Assembly (NCBI RefSeq): GCF_021729865.1
Contig: NZ_CP063400.1
Coordinates: 4,774,001-4,838,000, forward strand
Reading direction: 5' to 3'
Source: Hydrogenophaga sp. SL48
GTDB lineage: Bacteria > Pseudomonadota > Gammaproteobacteria > Burkholderiales > Burkholderiaceae_C
DNA length: 64,000 nt
Below are positions 42,740 to 52,946 of this stretch, piece by piece. Position 1 is the stretch's first letter; every line of letters starts with the position of its first letter. Position numbers and translations under genes: made by a program. A model generated the notes under the pieces. That model had not been told where the DNA came from and made no database searches. It worked only from the letters and a program-made list of their open reading frames with translations.

Positions 42740-42752
42740 GTGGGTGATCTCA

Positions 42753-43523
42753 TCATCTTCCGCCGGACACGTCCAGCAGGCTCATCGTCGTGTAACTCGC
42801 CGCGTCCGACAGCAGCCACACGATGGCCTGCGCCACCTCGTGTGCCGTGCCGCCGCGCTGCATCGGCACCTGGTGCTTGAGGTCGTTCACGCGGTGGGGC
42901 AGGCCGCCCGAAGCGTGGATCTCGGTTTCGATCAGGCCCGGGCGCACTGCGTTGACGCGCACGCCTTCGGCCGCCACCTCCTTGGCCAGCCCGATGGTGA
43001 AGGCGTCGATGGCGCCCTTGGCCGCCGCGTAGTCCACGTACTGGCCGGGTGAGCCCAGGCGCGAGGCCGCGCTGGACACGTTGACGATGGAGCCGCCTTC
43101 GCCGCCGTGCCGCGTGCTCATGCGGCGCACCGCCTCGCGCGCGCAGAGCATGCTGCCGATCACGTTGATGTCGAACATGCGCTTCCAGCGCGCCACGCTC
43201 ATCTCGTCGATCCGCGCGGTCACGTCCACCACGCCCGCGTTGTTCACCAGACCGGTGAGCCGCCCGAGCTGGGTGTCCACCGCCTCGAACATGCGCAGCA
43301 CCTGCGCCTCGTCGGCCACGTCGGCCTGCACGGCGATCGCGTTGCCGCCGCTGGCGCGGATGCCGCGCACGACCTCGTCGGCCGCGAGCGAATGGGCGGT
43401 GTAGTTCACCGCCACGGCCCAGCCCTGCTGCGCGGCGAGCAACGCGGTGGCCGCGCCGATGCCCCGGCTGCCGCCGGTGACCAGCAGCACCCCCGGCGCA
43501 TGGGATGTGTCTTGTTGATTCAT
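42753..43523 (-). CDS. short-chain dehydrogenase/reductase (SDR)
   Basis: The 256-residue classical SDR has the cofactor motif TGGSRGIGAATA, the NNAG-like VNNAGV, and the active site S-x12-Y-x3-K in VNVSSAASRLGSPGQYVDYAAAKGA. It ends with a typical substrate-loop and GGR tail. It is divergent from the isomerase gene at 43607 and co-transcribed with the MaoC-like gene. The substrate is not evident. Confidence 0.92.
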   Translation of the reverse strand: MNQQDTSHAPGVLLVTGGSRGIGAATALLAAQQGWAVAVNYTAHSLAADEVVRGIRASGGNAIAVQADVADEAQVLRMFEAVDTQLGRLTGLVNNAGVVDVTARIDEMSVARWKRMFDINVIGSMLCAREAVRRMSTRHGGEGGSIVNVSSAASRLGSPGQYVDYAAAKGAIDAFTIGLAKEVAAEGVRVNAVRPGLIETEIHASGGLPHRVNDLKHQVPMQRGGTAHEVAQAIVWLLSDAASYTTMSLLDVSGGR

Positions 43524-43606
43524 GTCCTGTCTCCTGCAAGAAGCGCCCGCATGGCGTACAACACGGGCTGTTTCAAAGTCCATTACAACAGCGCCAGGAG
43601 ACCGCC

Positions 43607-44206
43607 ATGCGTCGCACAGTCGACTATTACTTTGCCCCGCAGAGCCCGTGGACCTACCTCGGGCACGCGCGTTTCACCGACCTGCTGCAGCGCAGCGACA
43701 CCGCCGTCCGCGTGCGCCCGGTGGACTTCGGCCAGGTCTTTTCGGTCTCCGGTGGCCTGCCTTTGCCCAAGCGCGCCCCGCAGCGCCAGGCCTACCGGCT
43801 GGTGGAGCTGCGCCGTTTCAGCGAAGCGCTGGGCGTGCCGCTCAACCCCCAGCCGCGTTTCTTCCCGGTGGCGGGCGATCCCGCCGGCTGGCTGATCACC
43901 GCCATCGCGCAACACGACGGCGATGCCGCCGCGATGCGCCTGACCGGCGCCGTGGGCCGCGCCCTGTGGGCGCAGGAACGCGACATCGCCAGTCCCGACG
44001 TGCTCGCAGAACTGCTGAGCGAGTGCGGCCTCGACGCTCAGCGCCTGGCGCAGTCGCAGCAGGACGACGTGAAGGGTTTGTACGCCCAACACACCGAAGA
44101 GGCCATCGCGGCCGGTGTGTTCGGTGCGCCCAGCTACGTGATCGACGGCGAGATTTTCTGGGGCCAGGACCGGCTGGACTTTGTCGAGCGCCGTCTGCTG
44201 GCCTGA
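43607..44206 (+). CDS. DsbA-fold 2-hydroxychromene-2-carboxylate isomerase family protein
   Basis: The 199-residue protein belongs to the thioredoxin-like DsbA/NahD (kappa-GST) family. VDYYFAPQSPWTYLGHARFTDL opens the fold with a serine in place of the CxxC, as in the glutathione-dependent isomerases; FGAPSYVIDGEIFWGQDRLDFVERRL closes it. CAGGAG lies just ahead of the ATG. NahD-type enzymes act in naphthalene-type pathways; the real substrate here is unknown. It opens a plus-strand set that ends with a GST. Confidence 0.87.
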   Translation: MRRTVDYYFAPQSPWTYLGHARFTDLLQRSDTAVRVRPVDFGQVFSVSGGLPLPKRAPQRQAYRLVELRRFSEALGVPLNPQPRFFPVAGDPAGWLITAIAQHDGDAAAMRLTGAVGRALWAQERDIASPDVLAELLSECGLDAQRLAQSQQDDVKGLYAQHTEEAIAAGVFGAPSYVIDGEIFWGQDRLDFVERRLLA

Positions 44207-44237
44207 CCCCGCAACTTTTTTTCACCACACAGGAGAC

Positions 44238-44927
44238 ATGCCCATGGGTCAGTTCGTGAACCTCACCGCCGCCGACGGCTTCGTTTTTCCGGCTTACGTG
44301 GCCTCACCCAGCGGGGCGCCGAAAGGCGGGCTGGTCGTGCTGCAGGAGATCTTCGGCGTCAACAGCCACATCCGCGCGGTGGCCGACGGTTACGCGGCCG
44401 ACGGCTACTTCGTCGTGGCGCCGAGCACCTTCCACCGTGTCCAGGCGGGCGTGGAGCTCGGCTACACCGAGGCCGACATGGGCTCGGGCATGGCGCTCAA
44501 GACCGCCGTGGAGGCCCTGCCCGCACCGGGGGTGCTGGCCGACATCCAGGCCGCCGTGAACCACGCCGCGCAAGGTGGAAAAGTCGGCATCCTGGGTTAC
44601 TGCTGGGGTGGCCTGCTCACCTGGCGCGCGGCCTGCATGCTGAACGGCCTGACGGCCGCGGCGCCTTTCTATGGCGGCGGCATGACCACCGAGGCCGAAG
44701 CCGCGCGAGAGCCGAAGGTGCCGGTGATGGCCCACTTCGCCGAGCAGGACCACTGGATTCCGCTCGACGGCGTGCAGGCGTTCCAAGAGAAGCACCCCGC
44801 GGTGACCGTGCACCTGTACCCGGCCCACCACGGCTTCAACTGCGACCAGCGCGGCAGCTGGGACGCGCCGTCCGCGAAGCTGGCGCGGGAGCGCACGCTG
44901 GCCTTCTTCGCCCAGCACCTGGGCTGA
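44238..44927 (+). CDS. dienelactone hydrolase family protein
   Basis: The 229-residue alpha/beta hydrolase has the dienelactone hydrolase cysteine nucleophile in GILGYCWGG, the acid in [10 protein letters not shown] and the histidine in [10 protein letters not shown]. It converts dienelactone to maleylacetate in the chlorocatechol-type ortho pathway, but many paralogs have other esters as substrate. AGGAGA precedes the ATG. Confidence 0.9.
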   Translation: MPMGQFVNLTAADGFVFPAYVASPSGAPKGGLVVLQEIFGVNSHIRAVADGYAADGYFVVAPSTFHRVQAGVELGYTEADMGSGMALKTAVEALPAPGVLADIQAAVNHAAQGGKVGILGYCWGGLLTWRAACMLNGLTAAAPFYGGGMTTEAEAAREPKVPVMAHFAEQDHWIPLDGVQAFQEKHPAVTVHLYPAHHGFNCDQRGSWDAPSAKLARERTLAFFAQHLG

Positions 44928-44932
44928 CGGCC

Positions 44933-45859
44933 ATGGGCAGCGGGGCACGCCTGTCCGGTCTGGTGGCGCTGGGGCTGGCGTTGATGGGCCGTGCGTTCGC
45001 GCAGACGCCCTATGCCGGCCCGCTGTTCGACGCCCACCTGCACTACAACGACGAAGCCTGCGTGCACGACACGCCCTCGCCCGGGTGCCCGCACCCGCTG
45101 ACCGACGTGCTCGCGCGCATGCAGCGCAACGGTGTGCGCGCCGTGCTCGCCAATTCCCGACCCAACGCCGGCACCCTCGCCCTGGCGGGCGCGCGCGAGC
45201 AGACCCGCGCCGCCGGCGTGACGGTGGTGCCCTTCGTGCGCCTCTACCGCAACCGCGCCGACTACAGCGGCTGGTTCGCCGACGGGACCATCGCCGAGAT
45301 GGTGCAGACCGAGCTGGCCCGGGGCACACCGGCCGGCGCCTACCGGGGCCTGGGTGAATTCCACCTGTACGACAGCGCCAACGCCAACGGCCCCGTCGCG
45401 AAACAGCTCATGGCGCTGGCCGAGCAGAAGGACCTGGCCATCCTGGCCCACGTGGACGACGTGGCCATCGACCTGCTGATGGCGAACACGCCGTCGAAGG
45501 GGCAAAAGCAGCTGTTGATCTGGGCGCACACCGGCATCTCCGGCGCGCCTGTCGCGCGGGTCGACGAGCTGTTCGCGCGTTACCCGCGACTGATGGGTGA
45601 ACTCTCGTACCGCCCCGGCCTCACCTGCGACGGTGGCCAGCTCTGCCCCGAGTGGCGTGCGCTGCTGCTCAAGTACCCCGAGCGTTTCATGATCGGCTCC
45701 GACACCTGGGTCAACCAGCGCTGGCTGTACTACGACGAACTCATGCAGGGCTACCGCGCCTGGCTCGGCGGGCTGCCCGCCGACGTGGCGCGCCGCATCG
45801 CGTGGAACAATGGAGCGCAACTGTTTGGCCTCCACCAGAACGCCCCCGCCACCCGATGA
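44933..45859 (+). CDS. exported amidohydrolase-family protein
   Basis: The 308-residue protein has a signal peptide (about 1-23, ending in GRAFAQ) and a TIM-barrel amidohydrolase domain with [12 protein letters not shown] carrying the HxH metal ligands. Later ligand candidates lie in [21 protein letters not shown] and the end-barrel aspartate in MIGSDTWVN. It therefore should act in the periplasm. The start is 5 bp after the hydrolase stop and the gene overlaps the GST start by 4 bp. Confidence 0.83.
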   Translation: MGSGARLSGLVALGLALMGRAFAQTPYAGPLFDAHLHYNDEACVHDTPSPGCPHPLTDVLARMQRNGVRAVLANSRPNAGTLALAGAREQTRAAGVTVVPFVRLYRNRADYSGWFADGTIAEMVQTELARGTPAGAYRGLGEFHLYDSANANGPVAKQLMALAEQKDLAILAHVDDVAIDLLMANTPSKGQKQLLIWAHTGISGAPVARVDELFARYPRLMGELSYRPGLTCDGGQLCPEWRALLLKYPERFMIGSDTWVNQRWLYYDELMQGYRAWLGGLPADVARRIAWNNGAQLFGLHQNAPATR

Positions 45860-46506
45860 TCCAGCTGCATTACTTTCCCAGCACCGCCAGCATGGTGCCC
45901 CACATCCTGCTCGAAGAGCTGGGCCTGCCGTACGAGCGCGTGCTCGTGGACCGCACGCACGACGTGCAGAAGACCACGGCCTACCTGAAGCTCAACCCCA
46001 ATGGCCTGATCCCGGTGCTCACCGACGGGGACCTGGTGCTGTACGAAACCGCCGCGATCTGCCTGCACCTGTGCGACACGCACCCGGCCAGCGGCCTGGC
46101 GCCCGCGCTGGGCACGGCCGAACGGGCGCATTTCTACAAGTGGCTGATGTGGCTGACCAACTCGCTGCAGGCCACGCTCATCGTCTATTTCTACCCCGAG
46201 CGCTGGGTCAACGCCGACAACGCGGCGGGGGCGGCGGAAGTGAAGCAGCACGCCGAAACCCGCGTGAACAACCTGCTCAAGCAACTCGACAACGAACTGG
46301 CCCGGCACGGCGGGCCGTGGTTCATGGGCGAGGCCTACTCGGCACTCGACCCGTATGTGTTCACCCTGTGCCGCTGGACACGCCACTTCGCGTCCTCGCC
46401 GGCCCGCGACAAGCGCCAGCTCGGGCCCTATCTGGAGCGCATGCTGGCGCGCCCGGCGGTGCAGCGCGCCCTGGCCAACGAAGGCCTGACCCCGCCCTTC
46501 GTCTGA
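45856..46506 (+). CDS. glutathione S-transferase family protein
   Basis: This 216-residue GST has the thioredoxin-fold N-terminal domain ([31 protein letters not shown], with the SMVP catalytic-serine region and [26 protein letters not shown]) and an all-helical C-terminal domain with the [12 protein letters not shown] motif. It overlaps the amidohydrolase stop by ATGA. The reaction may be isomerisation or reductive ring chemistry in an aromatic pathway, given the dienelactone hydrolase and NahD-like genes in the same set. Confidence 0.9.
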   Translation: MIQLHYFPSTASMVPHILLEELGLPYERVLVDRTHDVQKTTAYLKLNPNGLIPVLTDGDLVLYETAAICLHLCDTHPASGLAPALGTAERAHFYKWLMWLTNSLQATLIVYFYPERWVNADNAAGAAEVKQHAETRVNNLLKQLDNELARHGGPWFMGEAYSALDPYVFTLCRWTRHFASSPARDKRQLGPYLERMLARPAVQRALANEGLTPPFV

Positions 46507-46534
46507 GCGGCTGAGCGCAAGGCGCTCGGCCGCT
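46506..46534. terminator. bidirectional hairpin between GST and CorA-like genes
   Basis: A strong stem-loop, AGCGGC-TGAGCGC with GCGCTC-GGCCGCT around an AAG loop, lies between the convergent ends of the GST and the CorA-like genes. There is no T-tract on either side, so termination may be weak or dependent on other factors. Confidence 0.55.
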
Positions 46535-46542
46535 GACCTGTT

Positions 46543-47652
46543 CTACCGGCCGGTCCGGGCCAGGTAGCGCTTGCGCCAGAACAGCACGCCCAGCACCCCG
46601 GCCGTGATCAGCATGGACCCCATGGCCCACCAGAAGCCCGACTCCTGATGCAGCAGGGGGATGAACTCGAAGTTCATGCCGAAGATGCCCGCGATCAGGT
46701 TCAGGGGCAGGAAGATCGCAGTCAGCGCCGTGAGCGTGCGCATGATGTCGTTGGTGCGGTTGCTCTGCGCCGAAAAGTGCATTTGCACCGCGATCTCGGC
46801 GTTTTGCTCCAGCCGGCGCACGTGGTGCACCACCCGCTCTATGTGCTCCAGCACGTCCCGGCTGCGCACCTTGATCAGCTCCAGGCCACGCTGCCCGCCG
46901 ATGTGCTCGTCCGGCTCCCAGGCCGCCAGCGCCTCGATCCAGTCCTGGATGGCGGCGCGCTGGTCCTCGCAGATCTCGTCGAGGTGGTGCAGGGCGTTGC
47001 GCGCGTCCAGCAGCGACCCCCAGTTGTTGAAGCGGGCGGACGGGCGCAGCAGCTCGGCCTGCCAGTGGTCGAGCTGACGGGTGAGTTCGCGCCGCAACTC
47101 CAGGAAACCATCGACCATCAGGTTGACGATGCGAAGCATCAGGTCGGGCGGGCTGGCGGGCCACTGGGTGCCCACCGCGCGCAGCGTGGCGCTGCCGGGT
47201 GCCAGCAGCCGGGAGGCATAGCTCTCCAGAACCGTGCAGCCGGCCGGGTGCACGGTCAGCAGGATGCGGTCGAAGACCACAAAGCCGACCGGGCTGGTGT
47301 CGATGCGGCGCAGCACCGGTGGGCCGCCCCGCTTGAGCGGTGTGGTGAGCACAGCGCCCGGGTGCTCCAGGTCGGTTTCGCTGTGACCGGCGGCCAGGCG
47401 GCGGAACGCCAGCATGTCGTACCGGGAGGTGAAATCGTAGTGCGATGGCAGCTGGTTGTTCAGCAGGTCCGAGAGGTGCAGGTCCACCAGCGGTACGCCG
47501 CACAGCAGCTGCAGCGTCGCCTGCACGGCCGCCAGTTCAACCTCCAGTTCACGCCGGCCACAGGCGATCCAGACAAAACCTTGCCCGGGCAGCTGCTGGG
47601 GCAGTTCCGAGGTTTCGATGACGCCCGAAGGCTGGATGTGGAAGACCCGCAT
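46543..47652 (-). CDS. CorA/ZntB-family divalent cation transporter
   Basis: The 369-residue protein is a 2-TM-GxN channel. It has a long cytoplasmic N-terminal domain, then two C-terminal membrane helices bounded by the GMN motif (FGMNFEFIPLLHQESGFWW). That is the shared CorA magnesium and ZntB zinc signature, so the ion is not decided. It is 10 bp downstream of hemB on the same strand. Confidence 0.9.
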   Translation of the reverse strand: MRVFHIQPSGVIETSELPQQLPGQGFVWIACGRRELEVELAAVQATLQLLCGVPLVDLHLSDLLNNQLPSHYDFTSRYDMLAFRRLAAGHSETDLEHPGAVLTTPLKRGGPPVLRRIDTSPVGFVVFDRILLTVHPAGCTVLESYASRLLAPGSATLRAVGTQWPASPPDLMLRIVNLMVDGFLELRRELTRQLDHWQAELLRPSARFNNWGSLLDARNALHHLDEICEDQRAAIQDWIEALAAWEPDEHIGGQRGLELIKVRSRDVLEHIERVVHHVRRLEQNAEIAVQMHFSAQSNRTNDIMRTLTALTAIFLPLNLIAGIFGMNFEFIPLLHQESGFWWAMGSMLITAGVLGVLFWRKRYLARTGR

Positions 47653-47662
47653 GGGAGGGGGC

Positions 47663-48955
<1,293 letters not shown>

Positions 48956-50083
48956 ATGCAACCAACCAAAACCAGCAATGCGAAACCGCCCGCAGCCAAC
49001 AAGCCGGGTGCCCCTGCGGAAGCTGACGCCTGGTCCCTGGACGACCATTGGCCCGAACTGCTGTCTTCGCTGTCGGACCAGTTCACCGAAAACGTGAGCG
49101 CGCTTCAAAGCCAGATCGACCAGTTGCTCGCCAAAGGGCGCATCACCAAGCTGGAGCACCGCACGCTGAACGTCCCGGCCGAGCGCATCAAGCTCGCGGG
49201 CATCAGTGCGCAGCAGATCCAGCGCTTTTACGGCGGACGCATCCGGCAGTCACACGAAAAAATCAACATGGCAGACCTCGTTGAGGGTGTGTTGCAGGAG
49301 CGCAAGCAGGAGCTGGGCATCCTCGGCATTGCCTTGCGGCGCAAGCTCAAACCGGTGGAAGTGCTCATCGATCCGACCGTGGCGCACACCTTCGTGAACG
49401 CGGTGCTCGACTGGGGCCTGCCGTTCGGCAACCGGGTGGATGTGCGCGTGGACCTCAACGCCTGGCCGCAGCACGCCCGCTTGCTGATGCGCGTGTCGAA
49501 CGACGGTGTGCCACCGTCGAGCAGCACGTCCTCGGACAGCCTGAGCTGGATGCTGATCCGCCAGATCGCATTGGCCGCCGGTGGCATTGAGGTGACCCGT
49601 GATGTTTCGGGCGAGGGCGTGAGCTTCACGGCCCTGTTCAACCGGACTGTTCAGGCGGTGGACGGCATTTCTGCGGTGGAACTCTCGGACGAACACTCAT
49701 CCATGTTCAAGTCGCTGTCAGGCACCTACGTGCTGACCATCTCTCCCAGCCTGCAGATCCGTGCCGATGTGCGCGACGCACTGCGTGAGATCGGCATCTC
49801 GTCAGACAGTGTGGTGGATTTCAACCAGGCTCGCGATGCGATCAAGGGACGCATGCCCAACCTCATTGTGGTTGACTCCGAGATCAAGGACGAGAACTTT
49901 GATCGGTTCCGCAACGAGCTGTTGCGTGAAGTGTTTGAGTTTCCCTTTGTCGAGATTTCGCCGGACGACAGTTCGTTCGACATGTCGGGATTTGGGGAGT
50001 TTTCCATGGCCAAAGTGGGTCGGGGGAACATTCGGGAAGCCCTTGGGACCGCTGTGATGTTCGAGTTGGCCAAAATGATGTAA
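48956..50083 (+). CDS. degenerate histidine kinase / receiver-like protein
   Basis: The 375-residue protein looks like a hybrid histidine kinase without a sensor. The helical segment at about 30-130 resembles the dimerisation domain, but no normal phospho-histidine motif is visible. The segment at about 140-230 resembles a GHKL ATPase fold (HTFVNAVLDWGL like an N-box; MRVSNDGVP like G1) but lacks key glycines. The C-terminal 255-375 looks like a receiver domain with NLIVVDSE (D307 as phosphoacceptor candidate) and K353. I do not recognise a family name. Strong terminator-like sequence follows. Confidence 0.7.
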   Translation: MQPTKTSNAKPPAANKPGAPAEADAWSLDDHWPELLSSLSDQFTENVSALQSQIDQLLAKGRITKLEHRTLNVPAERIKLAGISAQQIQRFYGGRIRQSHEKINMADLVEGVLQERKQELGILGIALRRKLKPVEVLIDPTVAHTFVNAVLDWGLPFGNRVDVRVDLNAWPQHARLLMRVSNDGVPPSSSTSSDSLSWMLIRQIALAAGGIEVTRDVSGEGVSFTALFNRTVQAVDGISAVELSDEHSSMFKSLSGTYVLTISPSLQIRADVRDALREIGISSDSVVDFNQARDAIKGRMPNLIVVDSEIKDENFDRFRNELLREVFEFPFVEISPDDSSFDMSGFGEFSMAKVGRGNIREALGTAVMFELAKMM

Positions 50084-50115
50084 TACCTTGTAACTAAAAA
50101 CAAATGGTATGCTCA

Positions 50116-50149
50116 AACACCCTGTCAGACCTGACAGGGTGTTTTGTTT
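50116..50149 (+). terminator. rho-independent terminator
   Basis: AACACCCTGTCAG pairs with CTGACAGGGTGTT around a tiny loop and is followed by TTTGTTT. It ends the transcript of the degenerate kinase/receiver gene. Confidence 0.85.
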
Positions 50150-50179
50150 ATTTACCGGTTTTTGTTGTAACATATGCAC

Positions 50180-50285
50180 CGAGCGTGCTCTAGGGTGCGC
50201 TCCCCGCTTTTCCTCCCTGAGCGGGTGCCTTAGTGTGTGACAGCAAAAAGGCTTCCTGACCCGGCCCTGTGGCCGGGTTTTTTTT
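50180..50285 (+). ncRNA. possible small RNA with terminator
   Basis: Between the terminator at 50116 and hemJ lie a possible promoter (TTGTTT 50144-50149, 18-bp spacer, TAACAT 50168-50173) and about 105 nt with three hairpins: CCCCGC with GCGGG, GCCTT with AAGGC, and a strong terminator CCCGGCC-CTGT-GGCCGGG followed by eight T (50260-50285). No coding frame is evident. It could be a small RNA; it could equally be the end of a longer upstream transcript. No known RNA family is recognised. Confidence 0.4.
50260..50285 (+). terminator. rho-independent terminator upstream of hemJ
   Basis: A perfect 7-bp GC stem (CCCGGCC/GGCCGGG) with a CTGT loop and eight consecutive T residues ends whatever transcript runs through the preceding 100 nt. 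Confidence 0.88.
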
Positions 50286-50343
50286 GCCTGCTCGCCGGCC
50301 TGATGGTGAAAGCGCGGCATGAGGACGCGGCTAAACTGGCCTG

Positions 50344-50772
50344 ATGCTCTGGGTCAAGTCCTTTCACATTGTCTTTGTGGCCAGCTGGTTCGCTGGGCTG
50401 TTCTATTTGCCGCGCATCTTTGTCAACCTGGCGATGGTGCCTCCTGAGAGCGTGGCCGAGCGCGAGCGCCTGCTGTTGATGGCCCGCAAACTCATGCGTT
50501 TCACCACGATGCTGGCCGTGCCTGCCCTGGCGCTGGGTGTCTGGTTGTGGATGGGCTACGGCATTGGCTGGGGGGCGGGCAACGGCTGGATGCACGCCAA
50601 GCTCGCCCTGGTCCTGCTCATCCTCGGATACCACCATACCTGCGCTCTCATGCTGCGCCGCTTCGAGCGCGGGGCCAATCGGCGTGGGCATGTCTGGTAC
50701 CGTTGGTTCAACGAGGCGCCGGTCATCATGTTGGTGATGGTGGTCGTGCTGGTGGTTGTGAAACCCTTTTGA
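50344..50772 (+). CDS. hemJ: protoporphyrinogen IX oxidase HemJ (CopD-like)
   Basis: HemJ is the membrane heme-dependent oxidase that converts protoporphyrinogen IX to protoporphyrin IX in bacteria lacking HemG/HemY. The 142-residue protein has four hydrophobic segments and the signature KSFHIVFVASWFAGLFYLPRIFV, MHAKLALVLLILGYHH and the C-terminal WYRWFNEAPVIMLVMVVVLVVVKPF. It lies a few kb from hemB, which fits a heme role. Confidence 0.92.
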   Translation: MLWVKSFHIVFVASWFAGLFYLPRIFVNLAMVPPESVAERERLLLMARKLMRFTTMLAVPALALGVWLWMGYGIGWGAGNGWMHAKLALVLLILGYHHTCALMLRRFERGANRRGHVWYRWFNEAPVIMLVMVVVLVVVKPF

Positions 50773-50788
50773 TGCCCAGGGGGCATCC

Positions 50789-51886
50789 GTGACGCCACGT
50801 TCCTCCGCCATGCCTTTGGCGCTGCTGTTTGCGGCACTGGTGGTGTACGCGAGCCTCTACCCATTTGTGGGCTGGCGCTGGCCGGGCGCTCCCATCACGA
50901 ATTTTGTCGGCGCACCTCTTCCTCAATATTGGACAGGCTTTGATGTGGGTGCCAACCTGGTGGGTTATGGCCCATTGGGCTTCTTGCTGGCGGTGGCCTT
51001 GTTGCGCTCCGGGTGGGGTCGCTGGGCATGGCCCCTCGCAGTGCTGGCGGCGGCCAGCCTGTCGCTGGCGGTCGAGTCACTCCAGAATTTCCTGCCGATG
51101 CGCGTGCCCTCCAACCTGGATTTCGCACTGAACGCGGCCGGCGCCGCGCTGGGTGTCTGTTTCGCATGGATTCTGGAGCGTCTGGGTGGTTTGCGGCGCT
51201 GGAGCCAGTTCCGTGCCGACTGGTTCGAGCCGCAAGCCCATGGGTCGCTGGTGTTGCTGGCGCTGTGGCCTTTTGCGCTGCTGTATCCGGTCTCCGTTCC
51301 CTTTGGCCTGGGGCAGGTGTGGGACCGTCTCGAAGGAGGGCTGGCCCGGTTGCTTGCTGAGACCCCCTTTCTGGAATGGGTGCCTATGCGGGCTGAGCCT
51401 GTGTTTCCCTTGAGCCCGCTGGCCGAGGCGCTCTGTGTGGCATTGGGGTTGCTGACGCCATTGCTCATGGGTTACGGCGATGTGCGCTCTGTGTGGCGCC
51501 GGCTGGTGTTTCTGGTGATGCTGTTTGTGGGTGGATTGGGTGCAGCTGCGTTGTCCGCCGCCCTGACCTACGGCCCGGACCACGCCTGGGCCTGGATCAA
51601 TGGGCCGGCCATCATGGGCATGGGGCTGGCTTTCATCGCGGGCTTGGCCGCGTTGTTTCTGCCCCGCCGCCTCTGTCACGTGGCGCTGTTGATGGGGCTG
51701 GCTGTGTCGTTGAGCTTGCTCAACCGGGCGCCCGTGAGCGCCTACTTCGATCAATCACTGGAGGTATGGGAGCAGGGGCGTTTCATCCGCTTCCACGGCC
51801 TGTCCCAGTGGCTGGGCTGGGTGTGGCCTTTCGCCGCGATGGTGTTTGGTCTGCGCGCAGTGGCCCGGTCGTCTGTGGGGCGGTAG
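50789..51886 (+). CDS. VanZ-like membrane protein
   Basis: The 365-residue protein starts at GTG and has about eight hydrophobic segments. The N-terminal part matches the VanZ-like family (VVYASLYPFVGW, NLVGYGPLGFLLAVA, ESLQNFLPMRVPSNLDFALNAAGAALG). The C-terminal half is a different membrane region of unknown role. VanZ-like proteins may act in cell-envelope functions, but no activity is established. It is 16 bp downstream of hemJ. Confidence 0.82.
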   Translation: MTPRSSAMPLALLFAALVVYASLYPFVGWRWPGAPITNFVGAPLPQYWTGFDVGANLVGYGPLGFLLAVALLRSGWGRWAWPLAVLAAASLSLAVESLQNFLPMRVPSNLDFALNAAGAALGVCFAWILERLGGLRRWSQFRADWFEPQAHGSLVLLALWPFALLYPVSVPFGLGQVWDRLEGGLARLLAETPFLEWVPMRAEPVFPLSPLAEALCVALGLLTPLLMGYGDVRSVWRRLVFLVMLFVGGLGAAALSAALTYGPDHAWAWINGPAIMGMGLAFIAGLAALFLPRRLCHVALLMGLAVSLSLLNRAPVSAYFDQSLEVWEQGRFIRFHGLSQWLGWVWPFAAMVFGLRAVARSSVGR

Positions 51887-51907
51887 GCACGCCACTAAAA
51901 TCCGCCG

Positions 51908-52246
51908 ATGGTTGAAAACAAATCCTATTACGAACGGCATATCTTCTTCTGCCTGAACCAGCGCGACAACGGCGAAGACTGCTGTGCCCAGCACAAGGCG
52001 CAGGCGGCCTTTGATCGCTGCAAGAGCCAGGCGAAAACCCTGGGCCTGCTCGGGCCAGGCAAGGTCCGGGTCAACAAGGCCGGTTGTCTGGACCGGTGTG
52101 CGGGCGGGCCCATCGCGGTCGTGTATCCCGAGGCGGTCTGGTACAGCTACGTTGATGAACAGGACATCGATGAAATCGTGCAATCCCACCTGCGTGATGG
52201 CGTGGTCGTGCAGCGACTGGTCACGCCGTCCGATGTGGGCCGCTGA
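51908..52246 (+). CDS. thioredoxin-fold [2Fe-2S] ferredoxin
   Basis: The 112-residue protein has the Shethna-type thioredoxin-like [2Fe-2S] fold, with cysteines in HIFFCLNQRDNGEDCC and in KAGCLDRCAGGPIAVVYPE. Such proteins carry electrons or sense oxygen. The start ATG lies 21 bp after the VanZ-like stop. The alpha/beta hydrolase follows closely, so the group may form one operon. Confidence 0.88.
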   Translation: MVENKSYYERHIFFCLNQRDNGEDCCAQHKAQAAFDRCKSQAKTLGLLGPGKVRVNKAGCLDRCAGGPIAVVYPEAVWYSYVDEQDIDEIVQSHLRDGVVVQRLVTPSDVGR

Positions 52247-52288
52247 TGTCGGGTGGCCCTGTGTTCGAGTCTGTGAGGGGCGACCGTC

Positions 52289-52912
52289 GTGAATGCTCAG
52301 ACTGAACACCTCACCCAGGCGGGTCCGGCAGGCACCTTGGAGTTGGCGATCGACCGGCCGGCCTCGGCACCCCTCGGCACGGCCGTGCTGTCCCATCCGC
52401 ACCCGCTGCACGGTGGAACCATGACCAACAAGGTGGTCCAGACCTTGGCTCGGGCCTGTGTGTTGGCGGGCTGGAATGCCGTGCGCTTCAACTTTCGCGG
52501 GGTGGGGGGGAGCGCGGGCGTGTACGACGAGGGTCGCGGAGAGTTGTCGGACCTGTTGTCTGTGATTGATGTCCAGGCGCCCGAAGGGGCGCTGTGCCTG
52601 GCGGGGTTTTCGTTTGGCGCCTTTGTCACCAGCCATGCGGCTGCCCAGTTGCACCCCAGACGTGACATCCAGCGGCTCATCTTGGTGGGCACGGCTGCCA
52701 GCCGGTTTGATGTGGCGCAGGTGCCTCCCGAGCTGCATCTGCGCAGTCTGGTGGTTCATGGCGAGCAGGACGACACTGTGCCGCTCGCTTCGGTGATGGA
52801 TTGGGCTCGGCCCCAGACTTTGCCGGTTCTTGTGGTCCCTGGAGGGGGCCATTTTTTTCATGGCCAGTTGCCACTGTTGCGCGAGCTGGTGTTGCGTCAC
52901 CTGCGAGCCTGA
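52289..52912 (+). CDS. alpha/beta hydrolase
   Basis: The 207-residue hydrolase has AVLSHPHPLHGGTMTNKVV (oxyanion region), FNFRGVGGSAG, the nucleophile elbow AGFSFGAF, the acid in HGEQDDTVPLA and the catalytic histidine in VPGGGHFFHG. It is of the compact dienelactone-hydrolase/YqiA-like type common in proteobacteria, with no substrate known. GTG is the chosen start. Confidence 0.88.
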   Translation: MNAQTEHLTQAGPAGTLELAIDRPASAPLGTAVLSHPHPLHGGTMTNKVVQTLARACVLAGWNAVRFNFRGVGGSAGVYDEGRGELSDLLSVIDVQAPEGALCLAGFSFGAFVTSHAAAQLHPRRDIQRLILVGTAASRFDVAQVPPELHLRSLVVHGEQDDTVPLASVMDWARPQTLPVLVVPGGGHFFHGQLPLLRELVLRHLRA

Positions 52913-52946
52913 ACGGCAAGCGGGATTTTTACTTTTCTGGAACCGG

